Positions 25,086-33,598 of a DNA stretch of 64,000 bases are shown here, piece after piece. The notes beneath the pieces were generated by a model. That model did not search any database. It saw only the letters and a program-made list of their open reading frames with translations, and was not told the origin of the DNA. Both the position numbers and the translations under genes were made by a program. Each line of letters begins with the position of its first letter. Within the stretch, counting starts at the first letter, position 1. The DNA is from Desulfocarbo sp964620595 (GTDB lineage: Bacteria; Desulfobacterota; Desulfarculia; Desulfarculales; Desulfarculaceae), in contig CAZUHP010000015.1 of NCBI GenBank assembly GCA_964620595.1, forward strand, positions 9,023 to 73,022, given 5' to 3'.

Positions 25086-25532
25086 TCAAGAGGGCAGCTT
25101 GTCGCCAATGGACTTGCCATAGTCCTGGCCGGCCTTGATCCCGTCCGGGCTGTCGACATCCTTTTCCAGCACGTTCAAGGAACCCAACTCGCTCATGTCC
25201 ATCTTGAAAACATACTGCATGGTGTCAAACACGTACTTGGGCGCGTCGCCGCTGTGGGTGTAGGAGCCAAAGGCGCCGCCGATCTTGCCCACCAGGTTGA
25301 GTTTCTCCATCTTGAACAGGAAGTTCTTCATGCCCCCGGTCATGTCCCGGTGATAGGTAGGGCAGCCCAATACATAGGCATCGTATTCGGCTATGCTGTC
25401 GATGTCACTTATATCGCTTATCTTTTTCAGGTCAACCTCGTGCCCGCCCATGCGGAGGCCCTCGGCGATGTACTGGGCGATCTTCTCGGTGTGGCCGGTG
25501 CGGCTGGCATAAGCGATCAACACTCTACTCAT
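25086..25532 (-). CDS. Flavodoxin
   Basis: 148-residue FMN-binding electron carrier. Phosphate-binding loop YASRTGHTEKIAQYIAEG; later loops GCPTYHRDMTGGMKNF and FGSYTHSGDAPKYV, matching flavodoxins. AGGAAAGGA precedes the ATG. A Fur-box-like site upstream suggests iron-limited induction, when it would replace ferredoxins of this Fe-S-rich metabolism. Confidence 0.9.
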   Translation of the reverse strand: MSRVLIAYASRTGHTEKIAQYIAEGLRMGGHEVDLKKISDISDIDSIAEYDAYVLGCPTYHRDMTGGMKNFLFKMEKLNLVGKIGGAFGSYTHSGDAPKYVFDTMQYVFKMDMSELGSLNVLEKDVDSPDGIKAGQDYGKSIGDKLPS

Positions 25533-25601
25533 GGCTCATCCTTTCCTTGGCTCCAAGCGGACACTGCCTACTGACTGCTTGGCGGCAGGGCCCCAAAAAA
25601 T

Positions 25602-25616
25602 AGATAATCATTACTA
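25602..25616 (-). promoter_or_regulatory. Fur-box-like operator upstream of flavodoxin
   Basis: AGATAATCATTACTA matches the 7-1-7 Fur consensus TGATAATnATTATCA at 11 of the 14 specified positions. It lies 70-84 bp before the flavodoxin start, in an AT-rich patch. No binding evidence. Confidence 0.45.
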
Positions 25617-25734
25617 TATAAGAATTATAACTGGACTTGCTTTGGGCAACCAGGCTTTTTTGGGAGCCGCGCCCCCGCCAAGCAGCCACCAAGTTGTAAG
25701 GAGAGACAGCAGTGAAAACGCGAGGTGGTTTTGC

Positions 25735-26538
25735 TCAGGCGCCGGGCAGGGCCAGGGCCTGGGGGTCCAGGAGGGCGTAATCCCCTTGCAGGGAAATGAG
25801 GCAGCCCCTGAGCAAGCCTTCCCTTTGCAGGGCCAGGGCCGCTTCCCGGCCCGCGGCCAGGGCGGCAGCGCGCTGCCCGGGCTCCAGGGGGGGCACCCTG
25901 GTGGTGACCGGGGTATCGCCCAGATCCGAGGTCGGGTCCAGTTCCCGGGCCGGCCGGCGGTTGATGCCCGCCGCCTCCAGGTTGACCGCGTTACCCAGGG
26001 CGGTGGCCAGGGCATCGGCCAAGGCGGCGCTCTGGGCCCACACGCTCACCGCGTCGGCCAGGCCCAGGGAATGGCTGCGCCCCTGCCAGCCGCTGGTGGC
26101 CACTCCCCCGATGCCCTGCTCCCCGGACAGGTCGAGCCGCCCCAAAAGCGGCGCCTCCCGGCCCTCTCCCGGGCTCCAGGCGCGCAGGCCCACCCGGGCC
26201 CTTTGCCCCGGGCCCAGGCGCAGGGCGATGTCCCCGCCGTTGTTGACCAGCACCTTGTCCGCGCCCAGGCCGGCGGCGAACTCGGCCAGCTCGTCGGCCA
26301 CCGCCCCGGCCACCGCAGCCAGGGGGGTCAGTCCCCGGCCCACGGCCCGGGCCGCCTCCCGGGCTCGGACCACCACCTTTGGCGCGGGCCGCCCGGCGGG
26401 CAGCTCGGCAGGCGGGCGCTTCAGGTAATGCTGGAAATCGGCCAGCACGGCCAACAGGCGCAGGGCGACGCGGGCGGCCTGGGCGGCGATCACCGGGCGC
26501 GGCTCGCCCTGGTCCCAAGCCGATATGGTGAGGGTCAT
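25735..26538 (-). CDS. UPF0280 family protein (ApbE-like fold)
   Basis: 267-residue protein of the UPF0280 family, distantly related to ApbE flavin transferases. VLVNNGGDIALRLGPG and SGWQGRSHSLGLADAVSVWAQSAALADALATALGNAVN are the recognisable blocks. Start uncertain: the ATG at 26538 is used, but an in-frame GTG at 26553 is equally possible and ribosome-binding signals are weak. It is last in the molybdenum-hydroxylase operon. Its role might be flavinylation or cofactor insertion, but no function is established. Confidence 0.8.
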   Translation of the reverse strand: MTLTISAWDQGEPRPVIAAQAARVALRLLAVLADFQHYLKRPPAELPAGRPAPKVVVRAREAARAVGRGLTPLAAVAGAVADELAEFAAGLGADKVLVNNGGDIALRLGPGQRARVGLRAWSPGEGREAPLLGRLDLSGEQGIGGVATSGWQGRSHSLGLADAVSVWAQSAALADALATALGNAVNLEAAGINRRPARELDPTSDLGDTPVTTRVPPLEPGQRAAALAAGREAALALQREGLLRGCLISLQGDYALLDPQALALPGA

Positions 26539-26570
26539 GGGCCCCCAGTCCACCAGGACCAGGTCCGGTC

Positions 26571-28097
26571 TCAGGACTTGGACCGGTTCCACGGCACGGG
26601 CTCCTTGGTCTGGAAAGGCTTGATGGCCTCCAAATGCCCGCCCATCTTCTGGTAGTCGTCCAGGCGCATGGTGTACTCGATGGGCGCCACCGTGGCCGGG
26701 GTGGGCACCCAGGTGAAGGCCCCGGGCCTCACCCGCTCCACGTCCACCATGAAGGTGATGCCGCCGCCGGGCAGTATGAACACCGGCGCGCCGCCGCAGG
26801 TGAGCACCGCCTTGGCGCTGTGCACCGCCTTGGTCAGCCGGAGGGGATAGCGCGCCACCCCGGCCCGGGCCGAACCGCCCGCCCCGGCCACGTACACCGC
26901 CGACACCCGGGAACTCTGGCAGGACTCGCTGATGGCGGCCACTGCCTCCCGGGCCGCAGGGGTGAGGGGGATGGGCTGGTACCGGCCCTGCTCGTCCAAT
27001 TGGAACAGGGCGGCCCTTTGGCCGGTGGTCTCGGTGATCAGGAGGGTGCTGCCGGGCTTGGTGCGGCTGGTGTCCACCGAGGCCACCACCTGCAAGGGAT
27101 CGCTTATGTCGGTGCCTCCCCAGCCTGAGCCGTGGGTGCCGAAGTAGCGCCCCGGGGTGGAGCGGGTGAAGCGAAGCTCCAGGCCCGAGGGGCTGAGCCC
27201 CAGGCAGCGGCCAGCCGCGTGGTGGCTGAACAGGCTGGTCACGTGGTGGTCCAGCACGATGACCTCGTCGGCCGCCTCCTTGAAAAAAGGCGCGAACAGC
27301 CCGGCCGTGGCCGAGCCGCAGCCCACCCGCATGCGGGTCACCTTCTGGCCGTCGATGACCGGCGGCTGGCCCACCTGCACCGAAAGCCTGGCCCCGCCCT
27401 TCACCCGCAACTCCACTGCCTCCCGGTTGGCGATGGCCGCCACTGCCCGGGCCGCGGCAAAGCCGTTCTTGCCGGTGAGGCGGTTGACCCCGCCGATGGC
27501 CAATATCTTGGAGCCGTATTCCTCGGTCTCCACCATGCCCACCGTCCGGCCCTCGAAGCGCACCTCCGCGCCCTCGGGGCCCACCTCCAGGTCGGTGTCG
27601 ATCTTCAGCTTGAGCCCGGAGTAGGAGAGCGGCGCCTCGGTGACCACGGTCACCACCTCCACCCCCTGGCGCACATCGCTCACGATATAGGGCGCGGGCA
27701 CGTAGTCCGGATAGGTGCCTCCCGCGCCCAGGGCGGTCAGGGAGGGCTTCTGGATCAGGGGCTCGGGCTCCGGGCCCACCAGCTCGGCCACCTCCTGGTA
27801 GGTGAGCAGGGGCTGGTTGCGCCGCAGCTCGCCGCCGGTGTTGGTGAACCGGCCGCAGGCGCCGCTTCGCCCCTCGGGAACCTGGCAGGCCACGGGGCAC
27901 ACCTGGCAGGTAACCGCGCCGGGCACCGGCCGCACCTCATCCATGACCGCATCCCGCGGGCATACCCTGAGACAGGTGCGGCACTCCACGCAGCGGTCAT
28001 TGATGACCGCCTTTTTGGCTTCGATGGTGACCGCGGCCACCGGGCAGTCCCTCTGGCACAGGCCGCAGCCGTTGCAGCGCTCCAGGTCTATCTTCAT
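26571..28097 (-). CDS. hnr: 6-hydroxynicotinate reductase-like Fe-S protein
   Basis: 508-residue protein with two N-terminal [4Fe-4S] motifs (CNGCGLCQRDCP and CVECRTCLRVCP), a further Cys group (CQVCPVACQVPEGRSGACG), and a long C-terminal region with conserved Gly/His blocks (MRVGCGSATAGLFAPFFKEA, LDHHVTSLFSHHAAGRCLG, GTHGSGWGGTDI). This fits proteins annotated as 6-hydroxynicotinate reductase, which use reduced ferredoxin to give 1,4,5,6-tetrahydro-6-oxonicotinate. GAGGA lies 9 bases before the ATG, which overlaps the upstream stop. The adjacent molybdenum hydroxylase and the enamidase in the divergent operon strongly support the assignment. The exact heterocycle is unproven. Confidence 0.75.
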   Translation of the reverse strand: MKIDLERCNGCGLCQRDCPVAAVTIEAKKAVINDRCVECRTCLRVCPRDAVMDEVRPVPGAVTCQVCPVACQVPEGRSGACGRFTNTGGELRRNQPLLTYQEVAELVGPEPEPLIQKPSLTALGAGGTYPDYVPAPYIVSDVRQGVEVVTVVTEAPLSYSGLKLKIDTDLEVGPEGAEVRFEGRTVGMVETEEYGSKILAIGGVNRLTGKNGFAAARAVAAIANREAVELRVKGGARLSVQVGQPPVIDGQKVTRMRVGCGSATAGLFAPFFKEAADEVIVLDHHVTSLFSHHAAGRCLGLSPSGLELRFTRSTPGRYFGTHGSGWGGTDISDPLQVVASVDTSRTKPGSTLLITETTGQRAALFQLDEQGRYQPIPLTPAAREAVAAISESCQSSRVSAVYVAGAGGSARAGVARYPLRLTKAVHSAKAVLTCGGAPVFILPGGGITFMVDVERVRPGAFTWVPTPATVAPIEYTMRLDDYQKMGGHLEAIKPFQTKEPVPWNRSKS

Positions 28098-30376
28098 GCT
28101 TGCTCGTCCTCGAGGGCGGTCAGGGCCTCCATCACCCGCTCCAGGTTCAGGGGCAGCTCCCGCATGGGCCGGCCCAGGGCCTGGCCCACCGCGCCGGCCA
28201 CCGCGGGCGCGGTGGGGATGAGGGCGGGCTCGCCCACGCCCTTGGCGCCATAGGGCCCGGTTTCCTCGGGCTCCTCCACGATGAGCGGCGTCACCTGCGG
28301 CGCGTCGGCCGCGGTGGGGATGTGGTAGTCCTGCAGGTTGTCCGTGGCGCCGGGGTGATATTCCTCCATGAGGGCCATGCCCAGGCCCATCATCACCCCG
28401 CCGCAAATCTGACCGGTGACCGCGCGCCGGTTCAGGGCGCGTCCCACGTCGTGGGCCGCAGCCACCTCCTTCACCCGCACCAGGCCGGAGGCGGTGTCCA
28501 CCCGCACCCGGGCGCTCTGGGCGGCAAAGGCATAGGTGGCATAGGGCCGGCCCTGGCCGGTTTCCGGGTCCAGGGCGCTGAAGTCGGGGTCGAACTCGCC
28601 GGCGGCCTTGGGCGGGCGGCCCTGGCGGTGGAGGAAACGCGCCACCTCTTTTACTTCCAGGCCGCCCCCCTGGCCGCCCCCCTGGACGCCCCCCTGGCCG
28701 CCTTTCTCTTGGATCAGCCGGCCCCGCAGCTCCAGCTCCATCTGGCCGCCGCCCAGCATCTCCCGGGCGCCGGCCAGGAGCAGGTCCTCCAGCTTGCCGG
28801 CCGCGTCCAGGACCGCGTTGCCCGAGATGTAGGTCTGGCGGCTGGCCGAGGTGGCGCCGGCGTTGGTGGTGCGGTCGGTGTCCCCCCGGCAGAGGTCTAT
28901 GTCCCCGGGCTCCAGGCCCAGGCGCTCGGCCGCGAGCTGCACCAGCACCGTGTCCGAGCCCTGGCCGATCTCGGCCGCGCCGGTGTAGAGCACCACCCGG
29001 CCGTCGGGCCGCCACTCGAGCTGGGCGGTGGCGGGATTGGACACCCCGGTATTGCCGATGCCGTAGAACATGCAGCCCAGGCCCACCCCCTCCCGGTGCC
29101 AGAGCCCCTGGCTCAAGCTCCGGCGCCAGCGCTGGTAGATGGGCCGGATACGCTCCAGGCACTGCACCAGGCCCACCCCGCTCCCCAGCACCTGGCCGGT
29201 GGCCGTGGCCTGGCCGGGCCGGAGCGCGTTCTTGATGCGTATCTCCAGGGGGTCCATGCCCAGGGCCGCGGCCAGGGCGTCCATCTGGCCCTCGTGGGCC
29301 AGGGCCACCTGGGGTACGCCAAAGCCGCGCATGGCGCCGTTCCAGGGGTTGTGGGTGTAGACCACCCGGCAGCGCACCGCCACATTGGGCACCAGGTACG
29401 GCCCGGTGGCGTGCACCGCCGCCCGCATGCACACCGCCAGGCCGTAGGAGGCAAAGGCCCCGGTGTCGACCAAAAGCTCGGCCTTCACGGCGGTGAGCCG
29501 GCCCTCCTCATCCGCGCCGCTCACATAGCGCATGCGGAAGGGATGGCGCTTGGCCGTGGCCAAGAAGCTCTCCTCCCGGGTGTAGGCCATGCGTACCGGG
29601 CGCTTCAGGTGCCAGGCGGCCAGGGCCAGGTAGGGCTGCACCGAAAGGTCCAGCTTGCCGCCAAAGCCGCCGCCGGTCTCGGCCTGCACCACCCGCACCC
29701 GGTCCGGGTCCACCCCCAGGAACAAGGCCAGATCGGCCTGGTCGTAATGGGGGTTCTGGGTGCAGGCGCGCACGATCACCCGGCCGTCCTGGTAGTCGGC
29801 CCGGCCGCCTTCGATCTCCAGGGCCACGTGCTCCAGCCGGCTGGTGGTGTACTCGGCCTCCACCACCACCGCCGAGGCGGCCAGGGCGTCCTCCACCTCG
29901 CCCTTCACGATGCGGGTCTCCCGGAGCAGGTTGCCCGAGGGATGATCCGGATGCACCAAGGGCGCGTCCCCGGCCAAGGCCGCCTCGGGGTCGAACACCC
30001 CGGGCAGTTCCTCCAGCTCCACCCGCACCGCCCGGGCGCCGGCCCAGGCAGCCTCCTGGCTCTCGGCCGCCACCAGGGCCACGGCCTGGCCCACATGGCG
30101 CACCGTCTCCTGGGCCAGGAATTCCTGGTCCTTGCTCACCGGGATGATGCCCAGGCGGTTCACCCCTGGCACATCGGCCGCGGTGAAGACCCGCACCACG
30201 CCGGGGACCTGCAAGGCAGGCCCCACCTCGATGCGCTTGAGGCGGGCCGGGGCCTTGGCCGCGCGCACGCAGGCCAGGTGCAGATCGCCCGGGCGGCCCT
30301 GGTCAAAGCCAAAGCGGGCCTCGCCCCGCACCCGCTGCCGGACTCCCACCCTCATCGTACTGGCGCCCAGCCTCAT
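28094..30376 (-). CDS. Molybdenum hydroxylase large subunit (xanthine dehydrogenase family)
   Basis: 760-residue molybdopterin subunit. Contains ETGGGFGGKLDLSVQPYLALA (cofactor-binding Gly-rich loop), NPWNGAMRGFGVPQVALAHE, and near the C-terminus GVGEPALIPTAPAVAGAVGQALG with the catalytic glutamate of the family. Together with the FAD and 2Fe-2S subunits it hydroxylates a heterocycle, nicotinate to 6-hydroxynicotinate being the context-based proposal. A Gly/Gln-rich insertion near residues 558-572 comes from a 12-bp tandem repeat. Confidence 0.9.
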   Translation of the reverse strand: MRLGASTMRVGVRQRVRGEARFGFDQGRPGDLHLACVRAAKAPARLKRIEVGPALQVPGVVRVFTAADVPGVNRLGIIPVSKDQEFLAQETVRHVGQAVALVAAESQEAAWAGARAVRVELEELPGVFDPEAALAGDAPLVHPDHPSGNLLRETRIVKGEVEDALAASAVVVEAEYTTSRLEHVALEIEGGRADYQDGRVIVRACTQNPHYDQADLALFLGVDPDRVRVVQAETGGGFGGKLDLSVQPYLALAAWHLKRPVRMAYTREESFLATAKRHPFRMRYVSGADEEGRLTAVKAELLVDTGAFASYGLAVCMRAAVHATGPYLVPNVAVRCRVVYTHNPWNGAMRGFGVPQVALAHEGQMDALAAALGMDPLEIRIKNALRPGQATATGQVLGSGVGLVQCLERIRPIYQRWRRSLSQGLWHREGVGLGCMFYGIGNTGVSNPATAQLEWRPDGRVVLYTGAAEIGQGSDTVLVQLAAERLGLEPGDIDLCRGDTDRTTNAGATSASRQTYISGNAVLDAAGKLEDLLLAGAREMLGGGQMELELRGRLIQEKGGQGGVQGGGQGGGLEVKEVARFLHRQGRPPKAAGEFDPDFSALDPETGQGRPYATYAFAAQSARVRVDTASGLVRVKEVAAAHDVGRALNRRAVTGQICGGVMMGLGMALMEEYHPGATDNLQDYHIPTAADAPQVTPLIVEEPEETGPYGAKGVGEPALIPTAPAVAGAVGQALGRPMRELPLNLERVMEALTALEDEQA
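28661..28704 (-). repeat. Coding 12-bp tandem repeat in the molybdenum subunit
   Basis: GGCCGCCCCCCT at 28661-28672 and 28673-28684, GGACGCCCCCCT at 28685-28696, then a partial copy. The 12-bp unit preserves frame and encodes a GGQG-type linker. Confidence 0.9.
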
Positions 30377-31233
30377 GCTGCACCTCCCACCTGGGACCAG
30401 GCCTGGGCCAAGGTCCGGGCCGTGACCCGGGCTATGGCCGGCACCTTGTAGGCCGCGGACGAACGCCAGCCGCAGACATCGGTGAAACAGCGGGCCGTCT
30501 CCCGGCCGGCGGCCTGCCAGAGTTCAGGGCCGGGCTCCCCCTCCTTGAGCAGGCTTTCCACCACCGCCAGCCGGCGGGGAGAGGGAAAGCAGGCGCCCAA
30601 CACCAGGCGGGGATCGGCCAACTCCGCATCCAGGCACACCGCCAGGTTGAGCCGCGCCACGCTCACCGCCTGGCGCCGGCCCACCTTGGCGAACACCTGG
30701 CCCACCCCCGAGCGCGGCTTGTCCAGGGCAAAGCCCACGATCAGCTCATCCGGGCCCAGGGCGGTCTGGTTGGGCCCAATGACCAACTCCTCCAGGGCGC
30801 ACCAGCGCCGCCCCTGGGCCGAGGCTATCTCCACCCGGGCGCCCAGGGCGGTGAGCGCGCTCATGCCGTCGGCCGCGGGCGAGGCATTGGCCACGTTGCC
30901 GCCGATGGTTCCGGTCTGGCGCACCTGCACCGAACCCACCAAGGAGGCGGCCTGGGCCAAGAGTGGTAGATGGCTGGCCAGGCCGGGGTCGCTCTCCAAG
31001 GTGCGGAAGGTGAGGCCCGCGCCCACATAGGGCTCTGCCCCGCCTGGCTCCAGGCGCTTCAGCTCCTCCAGCCGGCTCACGTCCAGGATGGTCTCCGGCA
31101 GCCGGCCGCCGCTCTGCCTGGCGCGGCGCAAATGGATCATGAGGTCGGTGCCCCCGGCAATGACCTTGGCCCTACCCTCGGCCAGCACCTCCAGGGCGTG
31201 CTCCAGGCTCCGGGCGATTACAAAGCGGCTCAT
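30373..31233 (-). CDS. Molybdenum hydroxylase FAD subunit
   Basis: 286-residue FAD-binding subunit (CoxM/XdhB type). IAGGTDLMIHLRRARQSG and GTIGGNVANASPAADGMSALTALGA are the FAD-binding signatures. It overlaps both neighbours by 4 bp (ATGA), so the three subunits are translationally coupled. Confidence 0.92.
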   Translation of the reverse strand: MSRFVIARSLEHALEVLAEGRAKVIAGGTDLMIHLRRARQSGGRLPETILDVSRLEELKRLEPGGAEPYVGAGLTFRTLESDPGLASHLPLLAQAASLVGSVQVRQTGTIGGNVANASPAADGMSALTALGARVEIASAQGRRWCALEELVIGPNQTALGPDELIVGFALDKPRSGVGQVFAKVGRRQAVSVARLNLAVCLDAELADPRLVLGACFPSPRRLAVVESLLKEGEPGPELWQAAGRETARCFTDVCGWRSSAAYKVPAIARVTARTLAQAWSQVGGAA

Positions 31234-31703
31234 GACACTGCCCCCTGGCGCCGGGCCGCCCGGCGCACCGCCCGGATGATGTCGTGGTAGCCGGTGCAGC
31301 GGCAGAGGTTGCCGGCCAAGGCGGTCTTGACCGCCTCCTCGTCAGGGTTGGGGTTGCGGTCCAAAAGGTCCTTGGCAGCCAGGATCATGCCCGGCGTGCA
31401 GAATCCGCACTGCACCGCGCCGGCCTCCATGAAGGCCTGCTGCAAGGGATGCAACTCGCCCTCTGGGGCCAGCCCCTCGATGGTGGTCACCTCGCGGCCG
31501 GCCGCCTGCCAGGCCGCGGTGAGGCAGGCGTTCACCACCCGCCCGTCCAAGAGCACGCTGCAGGCGCCGCACTCGCCCACGCCGCAGCCCTCCTTGGTGC
31601 CCAAAAGGCCCAGGCGCTCGCGCAAGAGGCTGAGCAGGCTCTCCTCGCCCGGCACTCCCTCGAGCCGCACCTCGCTTCCGTTCAGCTTGAAAACCAGCTC
31701 CAT
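31230..31703 (-). CDS. Molybdenum hydroxylase [2Fe-2S] subunit
   Basis: 157-residue CoxS-type subunit with both [2Fe-2S] sites: GCGVGECGACSVLLDGRVVNAC (plant-type) and CGFCTPGMI with NLCRCTGY (alpha-helical). ATG at 31703 gives the normal family length; a longer reading of the frame runs antisense to the upstream TRAP gene and is rejected. Confidence 0.93.
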   Translation of the reverse strand: MELVFKLNGSEVRLEGVPGEESLLSLLRERLGLLGTKEGCGVGECGACSVLLDGRVVNACLTAAWQAAGREVTTIEGLAPEGELHPLQQAFMEAGAVQCGFCTPGMILAAKDLLDRNPNPDEEAVKTALAGNLCRCTGYHDIIRAVRRAARRQGAVS

Positions 31704-31756
31704 TGGGCAATGTCCGCCGCGCGCCGCCCACAAGCGGCCGCAAGGTGGGATGTGAA

Positions 31757-33067
31757 TCAGCGCAACATCATGTGGGGCAGTATGAGTGCGATCTGGGGAA
31801 ACACGGTAATCAAAAACACCACCGCAAACACGGCAAAGAGAAACGGCGCCACCCCCCGGAAGATGGTCTCCACCGGCACCTCCGGCGCCACCCCGGCCAC
31901 GGTGAAGATGTTGAGGCCCATGGGCGGGGTGATGAGCCCGGCCTCCATCATGAGCACCGCGATGACTCCGAACCAGATGGGGTCGAAGTGCAGGGCCAGG
32001 ATGATGGGGTAGATCACCGGCATGGTGAGCACCATCATGGAGATGGCATCCAGGAAGCAGCCCAGGAAAAGGTAGATGACGATTATCACCGTGTGGATGA
32101 GATAGGGCGACACCTGAAGGCCCGCCGCCCAGTTGGCCACCTGCACCGGGATGGTGGAAAGCGCCAGGAAGTAGCTGAACACGTTGGCCCCGGCCACCAG
32201 GAACAACACCATCACCGAGATACGCAAGGACTCGATGAGCGCGCCCAGGAGCACCTGCCAGCTGAGGCTGCGCTTGACGAGCGCCACCAGGAACAAGAGG
32301 GTGGCTCCCACCGCGCCGGCCTCGGTGGGGGTGAACAGGCCCGCGTAGATGCCGCCCATCACCACCAGGAACAACACCAGCGGTTCCCACACGCCCCGCA
32401 GGGCCTGGAACTTCTCCCGCCAGCCCACCGGCTCCGGATTGGCAGGCGCGATGCCGGGATTGATCTTGACCCACAAGACCACGATGCCGATGTAGGCGGC
32501 GCACAGAAGTATGCCCGGCAGCATGCCCGCCACCAGGAGCTTGCCGATGGACTGCTCGGTGAGCATGCCGTAGACCACGAACCCGATGCTGGGCGGGATC
32601 AAGAAACCCAGGGTGCCGCCCGCGGCCACGCTGCCGGTGGCCAGGCGGTCGCCATAGGAGAAGCGCCGCATCTCGGGCAGGGCCACGGTGCCCATGGTGG
32701 CGGCGGTGGCCACCGAGGAGCCCGACACCGCGGCAAAGCCGCCGCAGGCCCCGATGGTGGCGATGGCCAGCCCGCCGGGCAGGCGGCGCATCCACTTCTC
32801 GAACGCCGCGTACAGATCGCGGGTGATGCCCGAGGAACCGGCAAAGCCGCCCATGACGATGAACAGGGGGATCACGGTGTAGGGATAAAAGGAACTCACC
32901 TCCCACACCGTGCTGGCTACCACCGGCAGGGCCGCCTCCACCGAGGAGAGGTAGCTGATGCCCGCAAAGCCCACCAGCATCAGCGCGAAAGCGATGGGCA
33001 TGCCCAGAAACAGCAGCAAGAACACGCCCAGGGTGCCGATGACGCCCACGATTACCGGGTCAACCAT
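31757..33067 (-). CDS. dctM: TRAP transporter large permease subunit
   Basis: 436-residue DctM-type permease with many hydrophobic segments. Family blocks: VSGSSVATAATMGTVALPEM, GGTLGFLIPPSIGFVVYGML and EAGLITPPMGLNIFTVAGVA. ATG at 33067 overlaps dctQ by 8 bp. Part of a DctPQM system feeding the hydroxylase operon. Confidence 0.93.
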   Translation of the reverse strand: MVDPVIVGVIGTLGVFLLLFLGMPIAFALMLVGFAGISYLSSVEAALPVVASTVWEVSSFYPYTVIPLFIVMGGFAGSSGITRDLYAAFEKWMRRLPGGLAIATIGACGGFAAVSGSSVATAATMGTVALPEMRRFSYGDRLATGSVAAGGTLGFLIPPSIGFVVYGMLTEQSIGKLLVAGMLPGILLCAAYIGIVVLWVKINPGIAPANPEPVGWREKFQALRGVWEPLVLFLVVMGGIYAGLFTPTEAGAVGATLLFLVALVKRSLSWQVLLGALIESLRISVMVLFLVAGANVFSYFLALSTIPVQVANWAAGLQVSPYLIHTVIIVIYLFLGCFLDAISMMVLTMPVIYPIILALHFDPIWFGVIAVLMMEAGLITPPMGLNIFTVAGVAPEVPVETIFRGVAPFLFAVFAVVFLITVFPQIALILPHMMLR

Positions 33068-33554
33068 TATTACCAACCAGCTCCCGCGCCGAGTCTATGA
33101 GGTCGATGATCAGCTCCAGGGCTAGGAACAGCCCGGCCAACGACACCAGCAGCCTGAAGGGAAGCTGCGGAATGCGCAGCATGTCCGAAACCGACTTTTC
33201 CTCGATACCCACCACCCAGCCCTGCCAAGCCAGGATGGCTATGATGAAGATGCTGAGGCTGGTGGTGAACATCTCCACCACCAGGCGCGCCCGGCGGGGG
33301 AGCCGGGAGGTCAGCATGGTCACCCGCACGTGACCCTTGACCTGCTGGGTGTAGGCCACGCCCAAGAGCACGAACATGGCCAAGAGGTAGCTGGACAACT
33401 CCATGGTGCCGGGGATGGGCCGGGACCACAGGCCCCGGCCCACCACCTCGGCAGAGGTCAGCAACATGAGGGGAATGAGCAGGAACATGCCCAGGTAGCT
33501 GATGCCGCGGGTCACCTTCTGGATGAAGGCCTTGCTGCGCTCATAGGTGGTCAT
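33060..33554 (-). CDS. dctQ: TRAP transporter small permease subunit
   Basis: 164-residue DctQ-type protein with four hydrophobic segments (FLLIPLMLLTSAEVVGRGL; LLAMFVLLGVAYTQQ; LSIFIIAILAWQGWVVG; LLVSLAGLFLALELIIDLI). ATG at 33554 used; an in-frame TTG at 33587 is the alternative. Confidence 0.88.
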   Translation of the reverse strand: MTTYERSKAFIQKVTRGISYLGMFLLIPLMLLTSAEVVGRGLWSRPIPGTMELSSYLLAMFVLLGVAYTQQVKGHVRVTMLTSRLPRRARLVVEMFTTSLSIFIIAILAWQGWVVGIEEKSVSDMLRIPQLPFRLLVSLAGLFLALELIIDLIDSARELVGNNG

Positions 33555-33598
33555 GTCCGCCGCCGGCTCCGTGGAGTCCCTGCCCAAGGTCTACGCGC

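Noticed and set aside
25735..27900. Single 721-codon minus-strand frame joining UPF0280 to upstream sequence
   Set aside because: The upstream two thirds is a low-complexity shadow of the real hnr-like gene in another frame; only the 3' part is UPF0280.
31230..32906. 558-codon frame extending the 2Fe-2S subunit upstream
   Set aside because: The extension lies within dctM in another frame; the ATG at 31703 gives normal family length.
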